A stretch of 64,000 nt of DNA from Micromonospora ureilytica (GTDB taxonomy: Bacteria; Actinomycetota; Actinomycetes; Mycobacteriales; Micromonosporaceae): contig NZ_JADOTX010000001.1 of NCBI RefSeq assembly GCF_015751765.1, positions 3,286,001 through 3,350,000 on the forward strand, read 5' to 3'. Shown piece by piece: positions 36,207 through 44,735 of this stretch (its first letter is position 1; each line of letters begins with the position of its first letter). Made by a program: the position numbers and the translations under genes. The notes under the pieces were generated by a model, which was given only the letters and a program-made list of their open reading frames with translations, was not told the origin of the DNA and searched no databases.

Positions 36207-37400
36207 ATGAGACGGTCGGGTTGGGTCGCCTGCGTGGGCCCGTTCCTCTTCCCGTGGGGCGAGGCGGGGTCACGACGGGTCTACGGCCTGGTGGCGTCGT
36301 TGGCCGCCGCCGGCTACGACGTGGTGGTCGCCGGCGGCGCTGCCGAGCCAGACACCGTCACCCCGCTGCCGGGCGTCGACGGACCGGGTTCGATCTCGTA
36401 CGTCGGCCTCGCGGAGAAGCCGCCGCCGGAGGCCGGGCCGCTCGCCAGTTCGATACAGACCCTGGTGCGCTGGGGGCAACGGACGGTCCGGTGGCTCGAC
36501 GCCCAGCCGACCAGGCCCTCGCACGTTCTGGTGCACGGTGGTCAGGCCCAGTACATGTTCCACCTTCAGCGGTGGTGCCGTCGCCACGACGTGCCGTTGA
36601 TCGTCGACGTCGTCGACTGGTTCAACGGGCACCACGTGCGCGGCGGTTACCTCGGCCCGCTGCACGCCAGCATGAAGCTCGCTCTGCGCCACTACTACCC
36701 GCGGTGCGACGGCGTCATCGCGATCAGTTCCTACCTGGAAACCCACTACCGTCGAAGCGGCAAGCCACTCCTGCGCGTGCCGCCCACCCTCGACGTCAAG
36801 AGCCTGACCGTGGACGCCCGGCAGACGGCGGCGGGCTCGTCCGGGCTCACGCTCGCGTACGCCGGCAATCCCCACGGGAACAAGAAGGACCTCCTGGGCA
36901 CCGTCATCGAGGCGGTGAGCCGCGTCCAGCGCGAAGGCGCGAGCGTCGAGTTGCGCATCTACGGGCCGACCCCGGACGAGGCACGCCGGCTCTTCGCCGA
37001 CCGGCCGTTGCCCGACGGTGTGCGGTGCCTGGGTCGCCTACCGCAGGCCGAGGTGGCGAACGCCCTACAGGGGGCGGATTTCACAGTCCTCATTCGGCGC
37101 CCGGAGCGGGCGGCCGACGCGGGCTTCTCGACGAAGTTCTGCGAGAGCCTGGCCAGTGGTACGCCGGTGATCGCCAACCTGACCAGCGACATGGGAAGGT
37201 ATCTGCGCCCCAACCTTGAGGGGTTGGTCTGCCGGGACCACACGGTGGCCGAGGTCACCGAGGCGGTTCGCGCCGCCGCCCGGTTGAGCGACGCGCAGCG
37301 CACAGTGATGCGCCAGGCCGCGCGCAGCCAGGCGCTCGAGTCGTTCGACTATCGGGCCTACGCCGAGCCGATTGGCAGGTTCTTCCGGAACTGGGGCTGA
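36207..37400 (+). CDS. Glycosyltransferase family 4-like protein, paralogue of 27223-28530
   Basis: A 397-residue protein starting RRSGWVACVGPFLFPWGEAGSRRVYGLVASLA, with VDVVDWFNGHHVRGGYLGP in the N-domain and LTLAYAGNPHGNKKDLLG, GFSTKFCESLASGTPVIAN, TSDMGRYLRPNLEGLV and SFDYRAYAEP in the C-domain. ATG 36207 is preferred because GAGG sits 8 nt upstream; GTG 36198 is in frame. It is the last plus-strand gene of the aminotransferase 2 operon and overlaps the 3' end of the minus-strand polymerase by 43 bp. Confidence 0.82.
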   Translation: MRRSGWVACVGPFLFPWGEAGSRRVYGLVASLAAAGYDVVVAGGAAEPDTVTPLPGVDGPGSISYVGLAEKPPPEAGPLASSIQTLVRWGQRTVRWLDAQPTRPSHVLVHGGQAQYMFHLQRWCRRHDVPLIVDVVDWFNGHHVRGGYLGPLHASMKLALRHYYPRCDGVIAISSYLETHYRRSGKPLLRVPPTLDVKSLTVDARQTAAGSSGLTLAYAGNPHGNKKDLLGTVIEAVSRVQREGASVELRIYGPTPDEARRLFADRPLPDGVRCLGRLPQAEVANALQGADFTVLIRRPERAADAGFSTKFCESLASGTPVIANLTSDMGRYLRPNLEGLVCRDHTVAEVTEAVRAAARLSDAQRTVMRQAARSQALESFDYRAYAEPIGRFFRNWG

Positions 37401-38842
37401 CGGTCCTGGGCCTCCGCGGGCTGCCGGTGCCCGCCGGTGAGCGACAGCATCGCGGACAACGCGAGCAGGGTGGCCATCCCGACGATGGATTCCGGCGCCA
37501 TGCCGAGCTGGTTGTTCGCCGGCACGTAGACGATGAGGATGCAGAGCTGCGCGAAGATCAACGTCGGGATGACCCGCCGGGAGGACACCGCCGCGCGCCA
37601 GGAGCCGGCAAGGAGCCAACCCACCAGCCCCATGAACAACGCCGCACCGGGGAATGTGAGGTCGGAGGCGAGCCAGGGATAGATGGTGGCCCAGTACATG
37701 CGCGCCGGCCACCCCTTCTCGTGCTCGGTGCGGTCGGGGAAGGCCGGGTGTTCGGTCAGGTCCGCCCCGAACGTCTGCTCGGCGAAGATCGCCGCGGACG
37801 GTGCGCTGCCGAGACCACGGGACCATTCGAAGGGCACCTGCAGGTTGTAGGAGAGCCCGAGGTAGCCGTGCGTCGGGTAGCCGATCACGTCGGCGATACC
37901 CTCGGCCATCGGCTTGCCGACGACGCGTTCCACCGACGGGTTCACCTGCACCAGGGCGCCCGTGGTGCCGAACTCGGTCGCCCGCGCCGCGTGGCTGTAG
38001 GTCATGTAGATGGCCAGCAGCGCGAACGCCGCGCCGACCAGCACGAGCACCCCGCGACGCCGCGAGCGCGTCCGGGACCGACGCCGGACCGACGCGCGGG
38101 CGATCAGCATCCCCGCCGCCAACATGATGACGACGTCGCCGAGCCCTTTCGTGGTGCCGATGAAGAGGTAGAACGCCATGTGCAGCGCCGTGCCGACGAT
38201 GCCGGCGAGCCGCAGCCAGGTGGGCAGACTGCGCCACTGGACCACCAGCAGCGGCACGAGTGCCACGCTGAGCACGCCGAGCGGAAACAGGACGTTCATC
38301 CACGGGCTCGTGGTCCCGACACCCTGCTGGTAGATCTCGAACTTGTTCTGATAGCCGGCGGCCGGCGTCCGAATGCTCGTCCACACGCTCTGCGGACCGG
38401 TGGCGCCGAATTCGGCCAGCCGGGTCAGACTCACCACGATGTAGTAGACGGAACTGGCCAGGACCAGTTGCCGCACCTGTCGGATGCGATCGACCGAGTG
38501 GGTCGCGACAGCGACGGCGGGTGGGCGGCGTGCCATCTGCGCCACGTATCCACCGGCGAAGAGAGCTGTCGCCGCGAACACGAAGACGCAGAGCTGGAAC
38601 GGGTTGTCGACCCGCCGGGACAGCCCGGTCAGCCAGAACGCGCCGAACGTGCCGAGCAGCCAGGCCAGGGCCAGCCACAACGGGAGCCAGGTCACCGTCG
38701 GAGAGGCCGGTGTTCCGGTGTGGACCGCCACCCGGCCCGCGCGACCGTCACGCGGCTGCGCCGGCGCGAGCCTCCCGTCGTCGCCGTCGCCCAGTGTTGA
38801 CCGGCGCCGAGCACGGCTTGTTCCGTCAACGGCGGTCAGCAC
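37358..38842 (-). CDS. Oligosaccharide repeat-unit polymerase-like membrane protein (Wzy-like 3)
   Basis: A 494-residue protein with about ten to twelve membrane helices, a ~45-residue charged tail at the front and a long outer loop (TEFGTTGALVQVNPSVERVVGK...PFEWSRGLGSAPSAAIFAEQ). The helix pattern and the loop ending IYPWLASDLTFPGAALFMGLVGW fit O-antigen/EPS polymerases, but it is not similar to the two polymerase-like proteins at 15058 and 21654. GTG 38842 has GGGAG 6 nt upstream; an upstream in-frame start at 38890 is less likely. It is read toward, and slightly overlaps, the transferase at 36207. Confidence 0.72.
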   Translation of the reverse strand: MLTAVDGTSRARRRSTLGDGDDGRLAPAQPRDGRAGRVAVHTGTPASPTVTWLPLWLALAWLLGTFGAFWLTGLSRRVDNPFQLCVFVFAATALFAGGYVAQMARRPPAVAVATHSVDRIRQVRQLVLASSVYYIVVSLTRLAEFGATGPQSVWTSIRTPAAGYQNKFEIYQQGVGTTSPWMNVLFPLGVLSVALVPLLVVQWRSLPTWLRLAGIVGTALHMAFYLFIGTTKGLGDVVIMLAAGMLIARASVRRRSRTRSRRRGVLVLVGAAFALLAIYMTYSHAARATEFGTTGALVQVNPSVERVVGKPMAEGIADVIGYPTHGYLGLSYNLQVPFEWSRGLGSAPSAAIFAEQTFGADLTEHPAFPDRTEHEKGWPARMYWATIYPWLASDLTFPGAALFMGLVGWLLAGSWRAAVSSRRVIPTLIFAQLCILIVYVPANNQLGMAPESIVGMATLLALSAMLSLTGGHRQPAEAQDRQPQFRKNLPIGSA

Positions 38843-39179
38843 GGCCCACTCCCGGCGGGCCGCTCCGGCGATCGGGCAGCACCGAGCCACCGCGAGTCAC
38901 CCCGAGGAGCACTCTGCGATTCCCCACGCCACACCTCCGAAGACACACCACGCGCAACGACCTCACGACCGACCAGGCAACGCGCGACACGGCCGGTGTG
39001 ACCTCGAATCGGGAATTCCTGAACACGTGGTCAGAGTCCGTTCTAATTGCGCGAATCCCCCTTTACAAGCTGATATCGTCGGCCGCATTGCTTCGAGCTG
39101 CCCTGAGTTCGGCATCCGCGAACAACTCGCATCCACCCAGACCGCGATCGCCTCCGTCGCCGCGCCCAAGGGGAAGCTG
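38843..39179. other. Divergent intergenic region (337 bp) between polymerase 3 and heparinase-family gene
   Basis: No gene is evident. The right half is relatively AT-rich. TTGCGC (39047-39052), 18 nt and TGATAT (39071-39076) make a possible plus-strand promoter for the lyase gene. The left half is GC-rich and only holds the GGGAG ribosome binding site of the minus-strand polymerase. Confidence 0.35.
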
Positions 39180-41180
39180 ATGGTGAAGAACGCTCTTCGT
39201 GGGATCGCCGCGGACCTGCGCGCCCTGGGCGGCTCGGCGCCGCTGCGCGCGGCGTACGAGGCGTCCAAGCGCACCGGTTTCCACGCCGTCCTGTTCCGCG
39301 CCGAGACCCGCCGCCACCACCCGGCCGCACCGGTGGCGCTGACGAACCTGCTGCCGCTCGGCGACGAGGCGCGGCAGCGCTGCCTCGACGACGCCGGACG
39401 CGTGCTACACGACGGGCTACGGGTCTTCGGCGGCCGGGTGACCACGGGCGTGTCGACGCCGTGGTGCACCGACCCGCTGACCGGGCGGCAGTGGCCGGCC
39501 GGCGAGCCGTGGTGGCGCATCGACATCCGGTCCGAGGCACGGCTGTCGGACGTGAAGCACATCTGGGAGGCGGCACGCCACCGCGACCTGGTCGTCCTGT
39601 CCCGCGCCGCGCGACTCGACACCGACGGGCCCTGGCAGGACGGTCTCAACGACCTGCTGCGGTCCTGGTGCGACGAGTGCCCGCCGGAGCAGGGCGTGAA
39701 CTGGTACTCAAGCCTCGAACTCGCCCTGCGCGCCATCGCCTGGAACCAGATCCTGACGCTGGTCGGCGAACGGCTTCCGCACGACGTGGCGAGCGCCATG
39801 GACCGGCTGCTGCTGGCCAGCGCCCGGCACCTGATGGTCGAGCTGCCCTACACGGTGAGCAGCATGCGCAACAACCACATGCTCGGCGACGCGCTGGGGC
39901 TGATCCTGCTCTCCCGGATGTACCCGACCGCTCCACGCGCCCGCTGGTGGGCGCGCACCGGCGAGAGGATGTTCGCGACCCAGCAACGCCGGCACTTCGG
40001 TCCCGACGGCCGCATGATCGAGGACTCGGTGTCGTACCACCGCTTCGTCCTCGAAATGCTCACCGTGCGGATGCTGCTCGGCGGCGCACCGTCGAGCGTC
40101 CGGCGTGACCTTCGCGCGGCCAGCCTGCACCTGGCCCGGCTCGGCGTGTTCGACGGGGACGTCCCGCAGTACGGCGACTGGGACGAGGGTCGGGTGCTCG
40201 CGTCCTCGGGTGACCCGCTCGACGTGTCCGGCTCGACCGCGCTCGGGCTCGCGCTGTGCGGTGAGCGACTCCCGGCCCGGTGGTACGCCGAATTCGACGA
40301 ACTGGCGTGGTACGCGCCCGCGCCGGACACCACAGTGGACGAGGTCACCTGGAGCCTGCCGGCTCGGTCCTCGGCGACGACCTCCGGAGGCATCGCGGTG
40401 GTCGACCGGGGGCCGTGGCGGGTGTGGTTCAAGGTGGACGGCGGCGCCTCGCACGGCCACGCCGACCTGACCTCGGTCTGGATCACGCACAACGGCCGGT
40501 GGCTGATCGCCGACCCGGGCACGGGCACCTACAACGGGCCCCTGGAGGTCCGCAACGGGCTGCGCACCTCCGCCGCGCATCCGGTGCGCCGGCCGGACGG
40601 GCAGGACCAGCTCGTCCCCCATCGCGCGTTCCGCTGGCTGCACGCCGGACGTGGGCACCTCGGCCCGCCGCTCGACCTGCCGGATCGGACAATCCTCTTC
40701 GGTTGGCACGACGCGTACGAGCGCGGCGAGCGCCCCGTCCGGGTCGGCCGCGCCGTCGTGGTCGCCGACGAGTACGTGGCGATCGTCGAGTTCGCCGACC
40801 CGCAGGCCGCCGTCGGGTCCTGGTCGCTCACCGTTCCGTTGCACCCCGACGTGGCGGTGCGCAACGACACGCTCGTGGCGGGTGAGAGCAAACTCCACCT
40901 CTTCGGGCTGGACGGTCACGAGGCGGTGCGGGGGCGGTCGGCGCCGTTCGCGGGCTGGCACAGCCGCACGTACGGTCGCTGGGAGCCGGCGACGTGGATC
41001 ACGGCCGAGAGCCGGGACGACACAGTCGTGTGGGGGCTCGGCACGGTAGCCGGACCGCGGCCCGAACCGGACGCCCTCGACGGCCTGGGATTCGAGGTGA
41101 CCTGGAGCGACAGCGGGGCGTCCCTCGCCGTCACGCATCTCGCATCCGGGACGGTCCACCACGTGCGAGCGCCGCGATGA
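39180..41180 (+). CDS. Heparinase II/III family polysaccharide lyase
   Basis: A 666-residue two-domain protein. Residues ~1-330 are an alpha/alpha toroid, with NWYSSLELALRAIAWN and SMRNNHMLGDALGLILLSRM typical of the family (the Asn-His pair sits in the active site). Residues ~380-660 are the beta-sandwich heparinase II/III domain, with FKVDGGASHGHADLTS (H425, H427) and WLIADPGTGTYNG. No signal peptide is seen, so export is unclear. Members cleave uronic-acid polysaccharides by beta-elimination. In EPS clusters they trim or release the polymer. ATG has AGGGGAAG upstream; the stop overlaps the next ATG. Confidence 0.85.
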   Translation: MVKNALRGIAADLRALGGSAPLRAAYEASKRTGFHAVLFRAETRRHHPAAPVALTNLLPLGDEARQRCLDDAGRVLHDGLRVFGGRVTTGVSTPWCTDPLTGRQWPAGEPWWRIDIRSEARLSDVKHIWEAARHRDLVVLSRAARLDTDGPWQDGLNDLLRSWCDECPPEQGVNWYSSLELALRAIAWNQILTLVGERLPHDVASAMDRLLLASARHLMVELPYTVSSMRNNHMLGDALGLILLSRMYPTAPRARWWARTGERMFATQQRRHFGPDGRMIEDSVSYHRFVLEMLTVRMLLGGAPSSVRRDLRAASLHLARLGVFDGDVPQYGDWDEGRVLASSGDPLDVSGSTALGLALCGERLPARWYAEFDELAWYAPAPDTTVDEVTWSLPARSSATTSGGIAVVDRGPWRVWFKVDGGASHGHADLTSVWITHNGRWLIADPGTGTYNGPLEVRNGLRTSAAHPVRRPDGQDQLVPHRAFRWLHAGRGHLGPPLDLPDRTILFGWHDAYERGERPVRVGRAVVVADEYVAIVEFADPQAAVGSWSLTVPLHPDVAVRNDTLVAGESKLHLFGLDGHEAVRGRSAPFAGWHSRTYGRWEPATWITAESRDDTVVWGLGTVAGPRPEPDALDGLGFEVTWSDSGASLAVTHLASGTVHHVRAPR

Positions 41181-42364
41181 CACACCGCAGGGTCCTGGTG
41201 CTCAACCACTTCGCCGTCCCCCCGGGCTATCCGGGCGGCACCCGGCACGTCGAGCTGTTCAGCCGGCTGCCCGGCTGGACGTACGTGATCCTCGCCGGTC
41301 GCCGCAACATGATCACCGGGGCGCTGCAACGTCCGGAGCCGGGGTTTCATCTGGTCGCCGTGACGCCCTACCGGGGCAACGGCCTGGGTCGGGTGCTGAA
41401 CTGGGTGAGCTACGCGGTGACGGCCACGGTGGCCGGTCTACGCCAGCCTCGCCCCGACGTGGTCTACGCGTCCTCGCCGCATCTGCTGGCCGGCCTTTCC
41501 GGCTGCGTCGTGGCGGCACTGCGGCGCACGCCGTTCGTCCTGGAGGTTCGGGACCTGTGGCCACGCGTGCTCGTCGAGATGGGCACGTTGTCGGAGACGT
41601 CGGTGGCGAACCGTGCGCTGGAGCGCCTGGAACGGTTCCTGTACCGGCGCGCCGACCGGATCGTGATCATGGCGCCGGGCGTACGGGCGGCCATCGAGGC
41701 CACGGGCGTGGCACCGGACCGGATCGCCTTCATTCCCAACGCGGCCGACCCCGACGACTTCACACCGAGCGTGGGGCGCGACGAGCTGCGCCGCCGGTAC
41801 GGCTTCATCCGCCGCACCGCCGTCTACGCGGGGGCGCACGGCCCGGCCAACGGGCTCGACCTGCTTCTGGCCGCCGCCGAAGCGGTGCCCGAGATCGACG
41901 TCGTGTTGGTGGGCTCGGGTGTCGAGAAGTCGCGCCTGCGGGCGAAGGCGCTCGGCATCGGCAACGTGCGGTTCCTCGACCCGGTTCCCAAGACCGAGAT
42001 CCCCGACCTGCTGCACGCCGCGGACGTCGGCCTGCATGTGCTCGCCGACGTCGAACTGTTCCGGGCCGGCGTCAGCCCGAACAAGGTGTTCGACTACATG
42101 GCGGCCGGGTTGCCGATCCTGACCAACAGCCCGGGGATCGTCGGTGACCTCGTCATGGGCGCGGCCGCCGGGTACGTGACCCCGCCGGGCAACCTCGGCC
42201 ACGGTCTCACCCAGATGGTGCAGGCGAGCCCGGACGGGTTGACGAAGATGGGTGCGGCCGGCCGGTGTTGGATCCGTGAGCACCAGTCCCGCACGGCGAT
42301 GGCCCACGCGCTCACACACCTTCTCGCCCCGCTGGTCGACGGCGCGGGTGACGTACCGCGCTGA
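41177..42364 (+). CDS. Glycosyltransferase family 4 (WbuB-like)
   Basis: A 395-residue GT-B enzyme with VLVLNHFAVPPGYPGGTRHVELFSRL, VLEVRDLWPRVLVEMG and IAFIPNAADPDDF, then TAVYAGAHGPANGLDLLL and SPNKVFDYMAAGLPILTN. The plan matches WbuB-type transferases, as in the gene at 20282. It overlaps the heparinase-family gene by ATGA, so lyase and transferase are translationally linked. This pairing, with the fused oxidoreductase and WecB beyond, is typical of one EPS sub-cluster. Confidence 0.83.
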   Translation: MTHRRVLVLNHFAVPPGYPGGTRHVELFSRLPGWTYVILAGRRNMITGALQRPEPGFHLVAVTPYRGNGLGRVLNWVSYAVTATVAGLRQPRPDVVYASSPHLLAGLSGCVVAALRRTPFVLEVRDLWPRVLVEMGTLSETSVANRALERLERFLYRRADRIVIMAPGVRAAIEATGVAPDRIAFIPNAADPDDFTPSVGRDELRRRYGFIRRTAVYAGAHGPANGLDLLLAAAEAVPEIDVVLVGSGVEKSRLRAKALGIGNVRFLDPVPKTEIPDLLHAADVGLHVLADVELFRAGVSPNKVFDYMAAGLPILTNSPGIVGDLVMGAAAGYVTPPGNLGHGLTQMVQASPDGLTKMGAAGRCWIREHQSRTAMAHALTHLLAPLVDGAGDVPR

Positions 42365-42388
42365 TCCGGCACCGCCGGTTCCACCCGG

Positions 42389-44557
42389 TCAGAGGGCGAA
42401 GCCGGCGCGCACAGCGCTGTCCGCGTCGAGTTGCGTGGGCAGGCGCGACGAGTGTTCCTCGATACCCGTCAGGGCAGCGACAGCGGACAGCGCCGCCCTC
42501 GTCGTACCGAACGAGGCTTCCAGGTGGCCCTCGTCGGACGCCTCGCCGACGACGACCCGGCGCGTGTGGGCGAGCAGGTCCCGGTGTCCCTTGCCGCCGG
42601 GGACCCGCTTCACCTCGCGGCCGTCGATCTCCAGGCGCTGGAAGTCGTCGATCAGTATCGTCCGCCCTCGACCGAGGACCTCCAGGCGTTCCTTGGGTGT
42701 GCGCCGGTGCCCACGGGTGGAGTAGGTGATCGTCGCGGTGGACCCGTTCGGGTATCCGAGCAGGACGCTCACGTCCTCCTCCAGGCCCGGTTCGCCACGG
42801 CCGCTGCCGTGCGCGGACACGACCCGGGGCTGCTCGCCCACCAGCCACGACGCGAGGTCCAGGAAGTGGCACACCTCGCCACGGACGCGCCCGCCCTGGC
42901 GCCGGTCGTGGTACCAGTGCGAGTCGGGCAACTGCCCGGCGTTGACCCGGTAGGCGACGGTTATCGGCCCGGACCCGGCCGCCAGGGCCTCGCTGGCCTG
43001 GACCACCATGGGCGCGTACCGGCGGTTGAAACCGACGAACAGGTGACCGGCGTTGCGCTCGTAGGCGGCCGTGACCTGGTCGAGCTCGTCCTGCGTCAGC
43101 GCGAGGGGCTTCTCCACGAAGACGTGCTTGCCGGCGTCGAGCGCCTGCACCACCAGGCGGGCGTGCGAGTCGTGACGGCTCAGGACGAACACCACGTCGA
43201 CGTCGTCGCGGACCAGCAGGTCCTCGACCGTCGGCGCCACCACGGCGATGCCGTTGCGCTCCGCGGCGTGGCGCGCCGACAACCCTCTGGCGGACGTGAT
43301 GGCGGCGAGGTCGTCCGCCCAGCCCGCCTCCTTGAGCGCGGGCAGGAACGTGGCCTTGGCGTAGTTTCCCGCCCCGATCAGGCCGGCCCGTGGCGACGCC
43401 GAGGTGCGGCGCGGCCGAACCGTGATCGTCTGCCGGGACACCTGCGCGGGCGCCGAGTAGCTCAGCTGCACGGCGAGCGAGCGCGGATCGGACGCCAGCA
43501 CCTCGTACGCCGAGGTGGCCTGCTGCACGTCGAAGACGTGCGTGACCAGGTCGTCGACCGCGACCCGCCCGCTGGCCACCAGGTCGAGGTACGCCTCGAT
43601 GTTGCGTCGCGCCGTCCAGCGCACATGGCCGATCGGATAGTCGACGCCCCACTCCTCGTAGGCGCGGTCGTAGCGGCCTGGGCCGTAGCTGCGAGCGAAC
43701 CGTAGGTCCAGCTCACGTTCGTAGAACCGCCTCCGGTCCAGGTCCAGGCCGACGTCGCCGACCACTACCAGCCGGGCACGGTCGCGGGCGATCTCGGCGC
43801 TTCGCGCGACCGGCTCGGACGAGGTCGTCGCCGCCGTGATCAGGACCGCGTCGACACCTCGACCACGGGTCAGTTCCCTGATCTGCTCCGTGGTCGCCGC
43901 ACCCGCCTCGACGAGACCGACCGCACCGCCACCCCCGGCCAGCTCGGCGGTCCACTGGCGCAGGTCGATGCCGATCACGTTGAGCCCCGAGGCGAGCGCC
44001 AGGCGCACCGTCAGTTGCCCGACCAGGCCGAGGCCGACGACGGCCACCGAGCCGCCCAGGCCCACCTCGGCTTGGCGCAGGCCCTGCAGGGCGATGGCCG
44101 CCACCGCGCCGAAGGCCGCCGCCTGGTCCGACACCGACTCCGGAACGGGTACCGCGAGCAGGCCCGGCACCGCCTGGTACTCGGCGTGCCCGGCGGACGC
44201 GGTGGCCACGCGCATTCCGGGTCGGATCCCGTCGGCAGCGGCGCCGGCGGTGACGACGACACCGGCCGCGCTGTACCCGAGCGGCATGTCCTCGTCGAGC
44301 CGACTGCGCACAGCGGCGAGTGTGGAGCGCACCCCGCCGGTGCGGGCCCGGTTGACGACCTGGCGGACCAGGTCCGGGCGGGCCCGGGCCTTGCGCAGCA
44401 GGCTCGCGGACGCCAGCTCGCGTACGGCGCGCTCGGTCCCCGCCGACAGCAGGGACCGACGTGTGGCGACGAGCACCTCGGTGGCGCCGGGCTCCGGCTG
44501 CGGAACGTCGACGACCTTCAACTCGCCGGCGGACACGGATTGGACGATCTGCTTCAT
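42389..44557 (-). CDS. Bi-domain oxidoreductase: zinc-type alcohol dehydrogenase fused to Gfo/Idh/MocA
   Basis: A 722-residue fusion. Residues 1-~370 are an MDR/alcohol-dehydrogenase-like domain with GLGLVG at 175-180, lacking the usual structural Zn cysteines. Residues ~390-722 are a Gfo/Idh/MocA oxidoreductase with GLIGAGNYAKATFLPAL (nucleotide motif at 395-400) and the EKP motif at 482-484. Such fusions are found beside heparinase II/III and WecB-type genes in EPS clusters and are thought to oxidise or isomerise a nucleotide sugar, perhaps to a uronate or keto form; this is inference. The ATG at 44557 is upstream-flanked by GGCAGG. It is divergent from wecB. Confidence 0.82.
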   Translation of the reverse strand: MKQIVQSVSAGELKVVDVPQPEPGATEVLVATRRSLLSAGTERAVRELASASLLRKARARPDLVRQVVNRARTGGVRSTLAAVRSRLDEDMPLGYSAAGVVVTAGAAADGIRPGMRVATASAGHAEYQAVPGLLAVPVPESVSDQAAAFGAVAAIALQGLRQAEVGLGGSVAVVGLGLVGQLTVRLALASGLNVIGIDLRQWTAELAGGGGAVGLVEAGAATTEQIRELTRGRGVDAVLITAATTSSEPVARSAEIARDRARLVVVGDVGLDLDRRRFYERELDLRFARSYGPGRYDRAYEEWGVDYPIGHVRWTARRNIEAYLDLVASGRVAVDDLVTHVFDVQQATSAYEVLASDPRSLAVQLSYSAPAQVSRQTITVRPRRTSASPRAGLIGAGNYAKATFLPALKEAGWADDLAAITSARGLSARHAAERNGIAVVAPTVEDLLVRDDVDVVFVLSRHDSHARLVVQALDAGKHVFVEKPLALTQDELDQVTAAYERNAGHLFVGFNRRYAPMVVQASEALAAGSGPITVAYRVNAGQLPDSHWYHDRRQGGRVRGEVCHFLDLASWLVGEQPRVVSAHGSGRGEPGLEEDVSVLLGYPNGSTATITYSTRGHRRTPKERLEVLGRGRTILIDDFQRLEIDGREVKRVPGGKGHRDLLAHTRRVVVGEASDEGHLEASFGTTRAALSAVAALTGIEEHSSRLPTQLDADSAVRAGFAL

Positions 44558-44735
44558 GCAGGCCCGCCTGCCTTCAGGGAGTAGGAACATCGCTCGCGGC
44601 AGGGCGCCCCTCGGGCAGCGCAAACCGCGACGCATCCGTCATTCGACATTGTATAGAGAGCACAGGCATCAAACTGGATAACTTGTACTATTGCCGCGTC
44701 GCCCCTGATTTGCGTCGGCTTCCACGAGGAGACAC
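44558..44735. promoter_or_regulatory. AT-rich divergent promoter region, fused oxidoreductase / wecB
   Basis: The middle (about 44640-44695) is markedly AT-rich, with TTGTATAG, GGATAACTTG and TACTAT. Promoters for both strands probably lie here, but I cannot pair a -35 with a -10 convincingly. GAGGAG precedes the wecB ATG. Confidence 0.4.
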
